Assembly: GCA_963707975.1 (NCBI GenBank) | Contig: OY970177.1 | Coordinates: 1,984,001-2,048,000, forward strand | Source of the DNA: CAVVXX01 sp963707975 | Lineage (GTDB): Bacteria > Pseudomonadota > Alphaproteobacteria > Micropepsales > Micropepsaceae | Reading direction: 5' to 3' | DNA length: 64,000 nt | Shown here: positions 9,169 through 16,859 of the stretch, one piece after another | Layout: each line of letters opens with the position of its first letter | Position numbering within the stretch: position 1 is the first letter of the stretch | Translations under genes and position numbers: made by a program | The notes under the pieces: generated by a model | Told to the model about the DNA's origin: nothing | Databases searched by the model: none | What the model saw: the letters and a program-made list of their open reading frames with translations, nothing else

Positions 9169-9252
9169 TCACATCCTGTCGCAGGCGTGGACGTAAAGAA
9201 TGGCGACGGCGAAAAAGCCGAGTCCAATGGCAAGGTAGATCAGGTCGAGCAT
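9169..9252 (-). CDS. 27-aa membrane peptide leading the kdp operon
   Basis: A short frame starts MLDLIYLAIGLGFFAVAILY and ends VHACDRM. It is a single hydrophobic helix with a charged Cys-Asp-Arg end. It is the first gene of the operon, seven bases before kdpF and 41 bases after the upstream element at 9293. From memory, similar LDLIYL...GFFAL...ARACERL peptides precede kdpF in other Proteobacteria, so I regard it as a real small gene; that is recollection, not a search. It may be an extra KdpFABC accessory peptide or a translated leader. GGAGATTGCCT stands just upstream of the ATG. Confidence 0.7.
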   Translation of the reverse strand: MLDLIYLAIGLGFFAVAILYVHACDRM

Positions 9253-9292
9253 AGGCAATCTCCGTTTACGGCCGAGAACATCGTGCGGCGGG

Positions 9293-9340
9293 CATATAAA
9301 TTCGAGAGCGTTTGCTACAATGTGTTTATATAAATCTCAT
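9293..9340 (-). promoter_or_regulatory. 48-bp conserved upstream element, copy 1 (kdp operon)
   Basis: On the plus strand it starts CATATAAATTCGAG and ends TTTATATAAATCTCAT. It is the same length and has the same ends as the element at 10776-10823, and is nearly the same as 12601-12647. Each copy holds two directly repeated TTTATA-type half-sites (minus strand) about 34 bp apart. This copy lies 41 bases before the first ATG of the kdp operon. I infer an operator or promoter; since it controls kdp, KdpE is the first candidate binder. Confidence 0.65.
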
Positions 9341-9362
9341 AGCAGACGGGTGGGACTCCGAA

Positions 9363-10511
9363 TCAGAACAGCACGCCCGCTTCGAGCAACGCGCGGGTTT
9401 GGTTGGAGTTGGTGAAGTAGGGCCCCAGTGCGAAGCCGGGCGTGGTGTGGCCCGCACCGACATGGGAGAGATCTCCGCGCACGTAGAAGACCTTGTATTG
9501 ATAAGCCGGCGTGAGCGTGAACGACCAGGCATTGCTGCCGGGCCCATACAACAAGCTTGGCGCGCCATTGGCGAGGCTGCCACTGGAATCGATGTACTCC
9601 GCGCGGCCTGAAAGGTTGAAGCTGGAATTAAAGGCATAATTCACCAGCAGGCCGGCGCCGATAGTCGAAGCGCCATGGGCAATGCCGATATTCAAATTCT
9701 TGGGCACAGAATCGAATTGCAGATAAGGCTGCACGATCCATGGCGCGGACGTATGCGTATAGATCAGATTGAAAATGTCGCTGTTGTTCTGCGCCAGCGG
9801 CGTAGCAAAACTGGGATGCTTGGTGGTGCCCGTATTGCCGGCGCCGACCAGGCTCAACGAATTGGCGCTGTCGAAGGTGTAGGCGACCGAGCCGGAAATC
9901 CAGTTGTAGTGGTTGGAATAGTAGCCGTCGTTCCACGAAAGCGAAAATGCCAGCGGTCCGGTGGAGTAATTCGCCTGTACGCCGCGGCTGACCGCCGGCT
10001 CCTGGTTCCAAAGCAGGCCGCGCTCGATGTTCATGTTCTCGAAGGTGAAGGTGTATTCGGCGCCAACCAAGGTAGGCAGCTTGCCCATTTGAATCGAGAA
10101 ATTGTCGGTGGGCGCGATTTTCAGGAAGCCTTGCGGCAACCAACCATAGGTGTTGTCGGTGATCTTGGTGGCATGGAAATAAGGCGTGCCGAGCGAGGGC
10201 AGCGAATAACCCCCTGCCTGAATGTAGAACTGGAACCAGCCGTCGGATTTCTGCACGAACATTTGGGCATTGCTGAAATCCACGCGCGAGGAGTCATCGC
10301 CGGGCGCGACATTGTCCTGCCACAGCGCGAGGCCCGTCACTGCGCCCGTCACATAGATCGGGCCAAGTGGACCGGCATCGAAATGGAACGGGTCAGGGTT
10401 CGCCGCCAGCGGCCCTGTCATACTGGGCGTGGAAAGTGCATCGGCATTGGCCGCTTGCGCGGATAATACCAATGCCACGAAAGCCCCTGCGAATTTCAAA
10501 GATATGCGCAT
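9363..10511 (-). CDS. outer-membrane beta-barrel porin, BBP2/OmpL-like
   Basis: Secreted 382-aa protein with a signal peptide (KFAGAFVALVLSAQAANA). The mature part alternates short amphipathic strands rich in Tyr, Phe, Trp, Gly and Asn, and ends LLEAGVLF with a terminal Phe, the usual outer-membrane barrel signature. Features such as GGYSLPSLG, GKLPTLVGAEYTFTFENMN, NYSTGPLAFSLSWNDGYY and SGRAEYID resemble the OmpL-like putative porin-2 group. It probably mediates small-solute entry; the substrate is unknown. It lies between kdp and the ZIP-like gene, and a palindromic FNR/FixK-type site is 45-60 bases upstream. Confidence 0.8.
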   Translation of the reverse strand: MRISLKFAGAFVALVLSAQAANADALSTPSMTGPLAANPDPFHFDAGPLGPIYVTGAVTGLALWQDNVAPGDDSSRVDFSNAQMFVQKSDGWFQFYIQAGGYSLPSLGTPYFHATKITDNTYGWLPQGFLKIAPTDNFSIQMGKLPTLVGAEYTFTFENMNIERGLLWNQEPAVSRGVQANYSTGPLAFSLSWNDGYYSNHYNWISGSVAYTFDSANSLSLVGAGNTGTTKHPSFATPLAQNNSDIFNLIYTHTSAPWIVQPYLQFDSVPKNLNIGIAHGASTIGAGLLVNYAFNSSFNLSGRAEYIDSSGSLANGAPSLLYGPGSNAWSFTLTPAYQYKVFYVRGDLSHVGAGHTTPGFALGPYFTNSNQTRALLEAGVLF

Positions 10512-10554
10512 TTTCCATCCCTCCCCAAAAAATTACCCGGCGCCGCGCGATATT

Positions 10555-10572
10555 TCTTGATCCCGATCAAGA
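10555..10572. promoter_or_regulatory. FNR/FixK-type palindrome upstream of the porin gene
   Basis: The sequence TTCTTGATCCCGATCAAGAA contains a perfect TTGAT-N4-ATCAA core (10557-10570), the consensus for FNR/FixK/Anr regulators. Its centre is about 52 bases upstream of the porin ATG, compatible with a class II activator site near -41 if transcription starts about 12 bases before the gene. Confidence 0.6.
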
Positions 10573-10775
10573 AAGGCCCGGTATTTTTATTCCCAAGTTT
10601 AGCACGGCGATTGCCGTAAGTGCGATCCAGAAGGAGATCCAGATTGCCCGCAGCAATTTTTTCGGCCCGCTGTGCTTTCGCGAGCTTCGCCAGTGACGTG
10701 ATCATTGCCCTTGTACATGCCGCACGCTCCCCCGGCTTCGAACGCAAGCCTGCGTGCGGAAGATCGTGTGAAAGC

Positions 10776-10823
10776 CATATAAATTCGAGGGTGAGAACCT
10801 GAGGACGTTTATATAAATTCCAT
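10776..10823 (-). promoter_or_regulatory. 48-bp conserved upstream element, copy 2 (porin side)
   Basis: It starts CATATAAATTCGAG and ends GTTTATATAAATTCCAT on the plus strand, so both half-sites read ATATAAATTC here, 34 bases apart. It lies 265 bases upstream of the porin ATG and 38 bases past the stop of the ZIP-like gene. A further CATATAAGG follows directly, overlapping the last three bases. The large distance to the porin leaves room for a leader or a small gene, but none is convincing. Confidence 0.6.
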
Positions 10824-10860
10824 ATAAGGCCGTGGTTTTAAGCCTGCAGATTCAATCCGT

Positions 10861-12201
10861 TCAGGCCGCAGGCAACACCGAAAAAGTTTCGCTGAGCGCC
10901 AGATAAAATGCGAACAGAAATCCGGCGACTGTAGGCAGCACGATCAGCGAGCCCGCGTCTTCGATGGCCTCGGGGATCATGGCATGCGCGATGAGGGCTA
11001 ACACCGCACCGCCCGCTATGGCCTGAATGAACACGCTTATCAGCGACTCGCTGCCGCCAAGAAAAACTTTGCCCACAACCGCTGCGGCAATACCCGCAAT
11101 CAAAACCGTCGACCACAAGAGAAAGATCGTGCTGGGGCGGTATTTCGCTTTGCGCAACATGGCGGCGCTGGCCGCGGCCTCGGGAATGCCGCCCAAAAAC
11201 ATGCCGATGAGAAGCGTAAGCGACAGGTTTTCGAAACTGACGAATTTGGAGCCGATAACCAAGCAACCCGGAATCGTGTTGAGAATATTGCCGAAGACGA
11301 TAGCGAGACCTGCGCCATCGGCGGCTTCGGCGAAAATCTTATCGGATTCTTTTCGCGTCAGATGATCGAGGCTGCTGCTCGCCACTTTGGCCCACTTGTC
11401 CGGGTTTGCCCTGCCGGCGCTCAAATTCTTGATGGCGCGCTGGTGGCTTAGCTGTTCCACCGCCTCGGCCAATTGCCGGTCGCGCGCGATGAGATCGTCG
11501 AAGTCCTGTTTTTCGATCGCGAGCAATTCCGCTTCATCCACCGCGCGCACGGTCGCGGTGCGCGTGCCGCCGCTCAGCAATGCCATCTCACCGAACGCCT
11601 GGCCGGGCCCGAGTTCGGCAAGCACGCGGCCCGCCTTCGTGGCGTCGCCTTCCTCCTTCACCTCGACCTTGCCCTTCGCTACGATATAGAGCGCATCGCC
11701 CTGATCGCCGGCGTGGAATAAAACCTTGCCGGGTGACAGGCTGCGATTGCGGACACAGGGCAGGATTTCTTCGATATCCTCAGGCGGCAGATGGCGCAGC
11801 AAATCGCAGCGCGACAAAAGCTGGATGGTTTCTGCCGAGTCCTGGCGCTTGCGTTCGCGCGCATATTCGCGAAAGCGGGTCGGATAGCGTATGGCTGCCC
11901 CCTTTTGTTCCAGATAAAGCGCCGCGACGTAATAGATCACAGCGCCAAAGGCAAAGCCGCCGCCGATTATGAACCATGTGGAGTGAAGACTGACGCCGCG
12001 TGCGTGGAGTTCCTCGGCCCCCTGGTAAGCAAGCTCGATTGCCAAGGCGCTGATGAGCGCGCCCGCGGCAAAAGCCAGAATACAACTGAGCACCTGCTTC
12101 GATAGCGGGAAATAAAGGCCCAAAGCCGCGCCAAGCATATTGGAGGAGGTTGCGGCCACCCCCAAGAGAGAAACCATAATCACTTGGCTGAAACTGATCA
12201 T
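10861..12201 (-). CDS. ZIP-like membrane transporter with inserted cyclic-nucleotide-binding domain
   Basis: A 446-aa protein in three parts. Residues 1-100 hold three membrane helices (ALGLYFPLSKQVLSCILAF and following). Residues about 125-250 form a cNMP-binding domain with the phosphate cassette GQAFGEMALLSGG then TRTATVRA, in which the key Glu and Arg are present. Residues about 290-446 hold five more helices with GGIPEAAASAAML and LIAHAMIPEA, which resemble the metal-binding helices 4 and 5 of ZIP family transporters. The regulatory domain therefore sits in the large cytoplasmic loop between helices 3 and 4. Substrate and ligand are unknown; gating by cAMP or another nucleotide is inference. 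Confidence 0.75.
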   Translation of the reverse strand: MISFSQVIMVSLLGVAATSSNMLGAALGLYFPLSKQVLSCILAFAAGALISALAIELAYQGAEELHARGVSLHSTWFIIGGGFAFGAVIYYVAALYLEQKGAAIRYPTRFREYARERKRQDSAETIQLLSRCDLLRHLPPEDIEEILPCVRNRSLSPGKVLFHAGDQGDALYIVAKGKVEVKEEGDATKAGRVLAELGPGQAFGEMALLSGGTRTATVRAVDEAELLAIEKQDFDDLIARDRQLAEAVEQLSHQRAIKNLSAGRANPDKWAKVASSSLDHLTRKESDKIFAEAADGAGLAIVFGNILNTIPGCLVIGSKFVSFENLSLTLLIGMFLGGIPEAAASAAMLRKAKYRPSTIFLLWSTVLIAGIAAAVVGKVFLGGSESLISVFIQAIAGGAVLALIAHAMIPEAIEDAGSLIVLPTVAGFLFAFYLALSETFSVLPAA

Positions 12202-12321
12202 AAATTGAAGTCCCGGCGCACTCTCGCGAGCCCAGCAGCAATGAAGGCCGCTCTGAAATTACAGATCGTCTGCTCCCCAGGGTAAAATAGGCGATTTATC
12301 GTCGCGTACTCTTAACCCAAA

Positions 12322-12540
12322 TCAAACGACCTGCAAAAAGCCGAAATACAGGCTCATGCTGCTGGCCAAGGCAACTGTCAATGCGCCGATCAGAATCCAG
12401 GCAATCTCTGCAAGTACTTTTTGTTGCGACGGCGTCTTATTAGAGTCGTCAATTTCTATGCTGGCGAACCTCGCACCATTGCGCTCCTGCCAGCGATTTT
12501 CGTTTCCGCTGTCAAACCCGTAATCCACAAATGGGCTCAT
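12322..12540 (-). CDS. 72-aa protein with C-terminal membrane helix
   Basis: Starts MSPFVDYGFDSGNENRW. The start at 12540 is chosen because GGAG lies six bases upstream; the open frame extends to 12684 but that part runs through the conserved element at 12601. A polar N-terminal half (about 40 residues) is followed by one long hydrophobic segment (AEIAWILIGALTVALASSMS then LYFGFLQVV), so it is probably a tail-anchored or single-span inner-membrane protein. No family recognised. It is 120 bases upstream of the ZIP/cNMP gene on the same strand and may be co-transcribed with it. Confidence 0.6.
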   Translation of the reverse strand: MSPFVDYGFDSGNENRWQERNGARFASIEIDDSNKTPSQQKVLAEIAWILIGALTVALASSMSLYFGFLQVV

Positions 12541-12600
12541 CACCTTCTCCATCGCCAGCACCAACAGATGTTGGGTCGAAGGGAAAAATGGCCGGGAAGT

Positions 12601-12647
12601 CATATAAATTCGAGACCGCTTGATGCTTGGTTTTATATAGGAACCAT
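12601..12647 (-). promoter_or_regulatory. 47-bp conserved upstream element, copy 3 (72-aa protein and ZIP-like gene)
   Basis: It starts CATATAAATTCGAG and ends TTTTATATAGGAACCAT on the plus strand. The left half is identical to the other two copies for 14 bases; the right half is weaker, and the element is one base shorter. It lies 61 bases upstream of the 72-aa gene, in the same orientation as the other copies. Confidence 0.6.
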
Positions 12648-12813
12648 AAAATAGGGGTTTCCACGTATAGTGGCGCGTTCTCAATCTTCAATGGCTATGC
12701 TTTTCATGTACCAGTTGCATCAGACGCATGATACGCGGGTTCGCTTGCATGGTTTACGCCTGCGCAGCTAGCGTAGTCGCCTGTTCTTTCCGTTTGGCGG
12801 CGAGAGGTGTATC

Positions 12814-13176
12814 TTAGGCAACGTCCCTCTGGTGCATCGCCTCCTGATGTGTCTGGGCGGCTGCGCTGGCGGCCGCGCCCACACCCGGAACGCCGGATAC
12901 CGAAGCAGCGGCAGCGGCCTCCGTCTCGGCGGCGATGACCGGCGCTTCTTCTGCCATGTGTTTCTCGCCGCGCCGTTTGAGTTCCATGTTTGTCTCATTG
13001 AGCGCCGTCGCGTTGGGCGTCATCTGCCGCGCGTAGGGCGCCAGCTCTTCGGCGATCTTCTCGCATGTCATGGCGTCATCGCCCGGCATCGCGCTAGGCT
13101 GATCGGCGATTATGGGTGAACTCCACAGCGCGGCGCCAAAGCCGCCGGACACAAGCACTATACACAGGGTTTTCAT
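12814..13176 (-). CDS. small secreted protein, unknown function
   Basis: 120-aa protein with a signal peptide (MKTLCIVLVSGGFGAALW then SSPIIA). The mature part begins with a short segment containing one Cys (DDAMTCEKIAEELAPYARQM), then a charged helix (NMELKRRGEKHMAEEAPV) and an Ala-rich, low-complexity C terminus ending MHQRDVA. The start at 13176 is set by the GGGAGG ten bases upstream; a longer open frame up to 13545 runs antisense through the next gene. No family recognised. It is divergent from the beta-lactamase-fold gene at 13289. Confidence 0.65.
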   Translation of the reverse strand: MKTLCIVLVSGGFGAALWSSPIIADQPSAMPGDDAMTCEKIAEELAPYARQMTPNATALNETNMELKRRGEKHMAEEAPVIAAETEAAAAASVSGVPGVGAAASAAAQTHQEAMHQRDVA

Positions 13177-13288
13177 GGATGCCTCCCGCTTGGCCGTGAT
13201 TTTATTTTGAGGGCTGGACCGTCGCAATCGACAGCGAAACAAAAATTGTTTTAGAGTCTCGGCCCGCCCGCCTTTCACCGGATTTTCC

Positions 13289-14599
13289 TTGCCCAGAATT
13301 GGATCAGCTTTCAGCATCGCCGTTATTTTCATGAGCCTCGCGCTGGCGAGCGCGTCGGCACAGCAGCTGCCGCCTGTGGCCGCGCCTACCAAAGACGTCA
13401 ACGTGAACGCGCTACCGCTGGTGCGGCCCGAGGGCCAGGCGCTAGACGATTTCATTTCGGGCCTCGCGGCCGGACTGATGAAAGACAACCGCGTGCCGGG
13501 AATGGCAATCGTTGTGGTCAAGAATGGCGACGTGTTGCTCGACAAGGGCTACGGCGTGGAGGCGGGCGTGGCCGTGGATCCGCTGACGACAAAATTTCGC
13601 GCGGGCACACTCTCCGGGCTGGTAACGACGATTGCCGCGATGCAGCTGGTGGAGCGAGCCGATGTTCTGCTGAACGAAGATGCGGGCGCAGCACTAAGCG
13701 AGAAAGACCGCGGCATCACCATTGCCGATCTGTTGTTGGGCCAGAGCGACCCTGCGCTTCTGGGCGCGGTGGTGCAGAAAGTTTCTGGCGAGCCGCTCGA
13801 AGCTTACGCGCGCGACCATGTGCTGGCGCCGCTTGGCATGGCGCAAAGCGTTTTCGATCAGAGCGGGTTTGCGACAACATCGGACGACATGGGCCGCTTC
13901 ATGTTGGCGCTGCTGAACAACGGCACATATGAAAACGCGCGCGTGTTGTTGCCCGAAACGATCGAACTGATGGAGCACGCACAGTTCACTTATCACCCGG
14001 CGCTTACGGGCTGGACATACGGATTTGCGGAAATTCGCCGCAATGGCTGGCGCGGGCTTCAACGCGACGGCGTGGCACAGGCCTATGATGCGCGGCTCGT
14101 TTTGGTGCCAGATGCCAAGACGGGCTATTTCATCGCCATCAACGCCCACGCGGGCGCGAAATTCTGGCGCGCGATGGACGGCGCGCTGTTCGACCGTCTG
14201 TTCAGCCCGCACGAGGAATCCGCGGTTACGCTCGATGGGCCTGCGCCCAGCCTTGCGGACGCACGCGCAGCCAGCGGCACATATCGCCTCCAATCGCGCG
14301 GCGGTTATGACGTGTTGCGCGCAGGCAAAGGGCTTCTCAAGGTGCTTGCGCAGCCCGATGGCTCGCTTCTGCTGAAAGGCGCGGAAGAGGGCCTGCTGCT
14401 GACGGAAAGCGGCGGTTATTGGCGCGCCAACAATGGCAACATCGACGTCGCGCTAAAGGATGGCCAGTTGGTTCTCGATACGCGCGTATACGACCCCGTT
14501 CCATTCTGGCAGCGAATTCCCTTTTGGGCGCTGTCCCTGGCCTCGCTGGCCGTTTTGGCGGGGCTGGCATGGGCCGCGTGGCGGATTATGAAGTCGTAA
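13289..14599 (+). CDS. beta-lactamase-fold (PF00144-like) protein lacking catalytic residues
   Basis: 436-aa exported protein: a signal peptide (start read as TTG at 13289), a serine beta-lactamase/DD-peptidase-like domain from about 50 to 320, and a C-terminal membrane helix (IPFWALSLASLAVLAGLAWA) with a short cytosolic tail. The fold is recognisable from VPGMAIVVVKNGDVLLDKGYG, AVVQKVSGEPLEAYARDHVLAPLGM and DMGRFMLALLNNG. However, the SxxK nucleophile motif reads TLSG (GTLSGLVTT), the segment that normally carries YxN is missing between LLLGQ and LLGAVVQ, and no KTG/HxG strand is visible. I infer a non-hydrolytic binding protein. Confidence 0.75.
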   Translation: MPRIGSAFSIAVIFMSLALASASAQQLPPVAAPTKDVNVNALPLVRPEGQALDDFISGLAAGLMKDNRVPGMAIVVVKNGDVLLDKGYGVEAGVAVDPLTTKFRAGTLSGLVTTIAAMQLVERADVLLNEDAGAALSEKDRGITIADLLLGQSDPALLGAVVQKVSGEPLEAYARDHVLAPLGMAQSVFDQSGFATTSDDMGRFMLALLNNGTYENARVLLPETIELMEHAQFTYHPALTGWTYGFAEIRRNGWRGLQRDGVAQAYDARLVLVPDAKTGYFIAINAHAGAKFWRAMDGALFDRLFSPHEESAVTLDGPAPSLADARAASGTYRLQSRGGYDVLRAGKGLLKVLAQPDGSLLLKGAEEGLLLTESGGYWRANNGNIDVALKDGQLVLDTRVYDPVPFWQRIPFWALSLASLAVLAGLAWAAWRIMKS

Positions 14600-14637
14600 A
14601 CTGCAATGGACGTAAGGCTGGCTTTGGCTAGACTGGA

Positions 14638-15255
14638 ATGATTCGGATCATGGAGCGCCACGTGGTGAATTTGGACGACGATAAGGACAAGGACGAGGCC
14701 CCAAAGCCCGAAACGCCGTCGCTGGTGCAGCAGGCGCTCTACAAGGCGCGCACGGTGCTGATCTTCGGCGACGTCGACATGAAAATGGCCGAGCGCGTTT
14801 CGGCGCAGCTTCTTGCCTATGCCGCCGAAGGCGGGGGCGACATCCGCGTGATCATCAATTCGCCTGGCGGGCATGTGGAGTCTGGCGACACCATCCACGA
14901 CATGATCCGCTTCTGCGGTCCGCGCGTGAAGATGATCGGCACCGGCTGGGTGGCCAGCATCGGCGCGCATATCTTTATCGCGGCCGAGCGGCAGAACCGT
15001 TTCTGCTTGCCTTACACGCGCTTTCTTTTGCATCAGCCGCTGGGCGGGGTGACGGGGCCGGCGTCGGACATTTCCATCGAGGCGGAGGAAATCATCAAAA
15101 TGCAGGAGCGGCTCAACCGCGAGATTGCCCGGGAAACCGGCCAGCCCTATGAGCGCGTGGTGAAGGACACCGACCGCAATTTCTGGATGTCGGCGGAAGA
15201 GGCGAAAGAATACGGTCTCGTTTCCAAAATCATCTCCCGCGCCGATCAGGCATGA
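14638..15255 (+). CDS. ClpP-family serine protease paralogue
   Basis: 205-aa member of the ClpP family. An acidic N-terminal extension (LDDDKDKDEAPK) precedes the core. The catalytic triad is in place: Ser in GWVASIGAH, His in RFLLHQPLGG, Asp in VVKDTDRNFWMSAEEAKEYG. VRVIINSPGG-type strand and oxyanion elements are present as IRVIINSPGGHVESGD. It is probably a second ClpP used with a Clp ATPase, or a self-compartmentalised variant; no clpX is adjacent. Its stop overlaps the start of the alpha-glucosidase gene (ATGA). Confidence 0.85.
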   Translation: MIRIMERHVVNLDDDKDKDEAPKPETPSLVQQALYKARTVLIFGDVDMKMAERVSAQLLAYAAEGGGDIRVIINSPGGHVESGDTIHDMIRFCGPRVKMIGTGWVASIGAHIFIAAERQNRFCLPYTRFLLHQPLGGVTGPASDISIEAEEIIKMQERLNREIARETGQPYERVVKDTDRNFWMSAEEAKEYGLVSKIISRADQA

Positions 15256-16859
15256 ACGCGCCCGCCGCCGGTCGCGCCCCCTGGTGGCGCGGGGCGGTAG
15301 TATACGAAATCTACGTCCGCAGTTTTTTCGATTCCAACGGCGACGGGCAGGGCGATCTGCCCGGCATCATCGCCAAGCTCGATTACATTAAGCGCCTTGG
15401 CGTCGACGCTCTCTGGCTGTCGCCCATTCATCCGTCTCCCAATTGCGATTGGGGTTATGACGTCGCCGATTACGAGGGCGTTCATCCCGATTTCGGCACG
15501 CTTGCCGATTTCGAGCGGCTGATCGCCGAAGCGCACAGGTGCGGCATCAAGGTGCTGCTCGATGAGGTGCTGAGCCACACCTCCGATCAGCACGCCTGGT
15601 TTCTGGAAAGCCTCTCTTCGCCCGAAAGCAAGCACGCCGGTTGGTATGTCTGGGCCGAACCGAAGCCCGACGGCACACCGCCCAACAACTGGCTTTCCGC
15701 ATTCGGCGGGCCCGCGTGGTCGTATCATTCCGCGCGCCGGCAATACTACCACCACAAATTTCTGCGCCAGCAGCCGAAGCTGAATTGGCGTAATGACGCA
15801 GCACGGGGCGCAGCGCTGCGCGTGCTCACGGCGTGGTTGCAGCGCGGCGTGGATGGCTTTCGCCTCGATGTCGCAAATTCCTATCTGCATGACGCGGCGC
15901 TCGCCGACAATCCGCCTGTGGCGCCTGCCGCCCGTACGCCATGGCACTGGGCACACGCGCCGAATCTGCAGCAGCATATTCACGATTCCAATCTGCCGGA
16001 GAATGCGGGCGCGCTCGACGCAATCCGCCGCGCGGTGGATGCGTTTCCCGGTCGCTTCGTGTTTGGCGAGTTTTACGAGGATGCGGGACGATCGGGCGCT
16101 TTTCTTGCGCCGGACAAGGGGCTGCATTCCGGCTACGATTTCGGCCTGCTTGATTTGCGCGTGCTCACGCCCGCTTCCATCCGCGATTATTACGCGCGGA
16201 TCATGCTTCATACCGGGTATTGGCCGTGTATCGCTTTTTCCAATCACGACGTCGCGCGTGCGCAATCGCGTTTTGGCGAGCGCGATGGAATGGCCCGGCT
16301 TGCCTTGGCGTTGCTTTTCAGTTTACGCGGCACGGTGTTGCTCTACCAGGGCGAGGAGCTTGGCCTGCCGGAAGCTGATCTGGCGCGCGAGCAGATCAAG
16401 GATCCGTTCGGCAAACTTTATTATCCTTTTTTCAAGGGCCGTGACGGCTGCCGCACACCGATGCCGTGGGATGAGAATGCGCCGTCGCTTGGTTTCACCA
16501 CGGGAACGCCGTGGTTGCCGTTAAGCTCGATGCATAGGCCGCTTGCGATAACTGCGCAGGAAAGCGATCCGCGATCGACTTTGCAGTTTGCCCGCATTGC
16601 TCTGACCGCGCGGCGAAAAAGTGCGGCGCTCCAACTTGGCGACATTTCGTTTCTGGAAGCGCCCGGCGATGTGCTGGTGTTCGAACGTCGCCATGAAAAT
16701 CAAACGGCGCTATGTGCCTTCAATCTGGGAACGGCGCGGGCAACACTGCGCAATCCGCGGCTGGCGCGGGCAAAGCCGTTGATTGTTGTAGGCGATGCGC
16801 GTGCCGAAGAGCCTGGGTTATCGCTTGGGCCGCTTGGGGCGTGGATTGGTGATCTCTAA
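15252..16859 (+). CDS. GH13 alpha-glucosidase/oligo-1,6-glucosidase
   Basis: 535-aa cytosolic glycoside hydrolase with a (beta/alpha)8 barrel. Conserved regions are visible: GVDALWLSPIHPSPNCDWGYD, DEVLSHTSDQHAWF, GFRLDVAN carrying the nucleophile Asp, FGEFYED carrying the acid/base Glu, and FSNHDVARA with the transition-state Asp. LYQGEELGLPEA and the PFGKLYYPFFKGRDGCRTPMPW block are typical of GH13 subfamily 23-like alpha-glucosidases. No signal peptide, so it acts on imported malto- or isomalto-oligosaccharides or trehalose-like sugars. It overlaps the clpP stop by four bases, and its 3' end overlaps the convergent Fe-S scaffold gene. Confidence 0.9.
   Translation: MNAPAAGRAPWWRGAVVYEIYVRSFFDSNGDGQGDLPGIIAKLDYIKRLGVDALWLSPIHPSPNCDWGYDVADYEGVHPDFGTLADFERLIAEAHRCGIKVLLDEVLSHTSDQHAWFLESLSSPESKHAGWYVWAEPKPDGTPPNNWLSAFGGPAWSYHSARRQYYHHKFLRQQPKLNWRNDAARGAALRVLTAWLQRGVDGFRLDVANSYLHDAALADNPPVAPAARTPWHWAHAPNLQQHIHDSNLPENAGALDAIRRAVDAFPGRFVFGEFYEDAGRSGAFLAPDKGLHSGYDFGLLDLRVLTPASIRDYYARIMLHTGYWPCIAFSNHDVARAQSRFGERDGMARLALALLFSLRGTVLLYQGEELGLPEADLAREQIKDPFGKLYYPFFKGRDGCRTPMPWDENAPSLGFTTGTPWLPLSSMHRPLAITAQESDPRSTLQFARIALTARRKSAALQLGDISFLEAPGDVLVFERRHENQTALCAFNLGTARATLRNPRLARAKPLIVVGDARAEEPGLSLGPLGAWIGDL

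Noticed and set aside
10567..10656. 29-aa hydrophobic frame on the minus strand after element copy 2 (LLRAIWISFWIALTAIAVLN and on)
   Set aside because: It is KdpF-sized and has one helix, but it starts only at TTG, has no ribosome binding site and ends inside the FNR-type palindrome.
10496..10747. 83-aa minus-strand frame upstream of and overlapping the porin start
   Set aside because: It runs through the FNR-type palindrome and into the porin signal peptide region; composition is not gene-like.
12541..12684. N-terminal extension of the 72-aa membrane protein
   Set aside because: It would translate the conserved 47-bp regulatory element; the internal ATG has a good ribosome binding site.
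13177..13545. Long extension of the small secreted protein frame
   Set aside because: It runs antisense through the beta-lactamase-fold gene and would bury the signal peptide.
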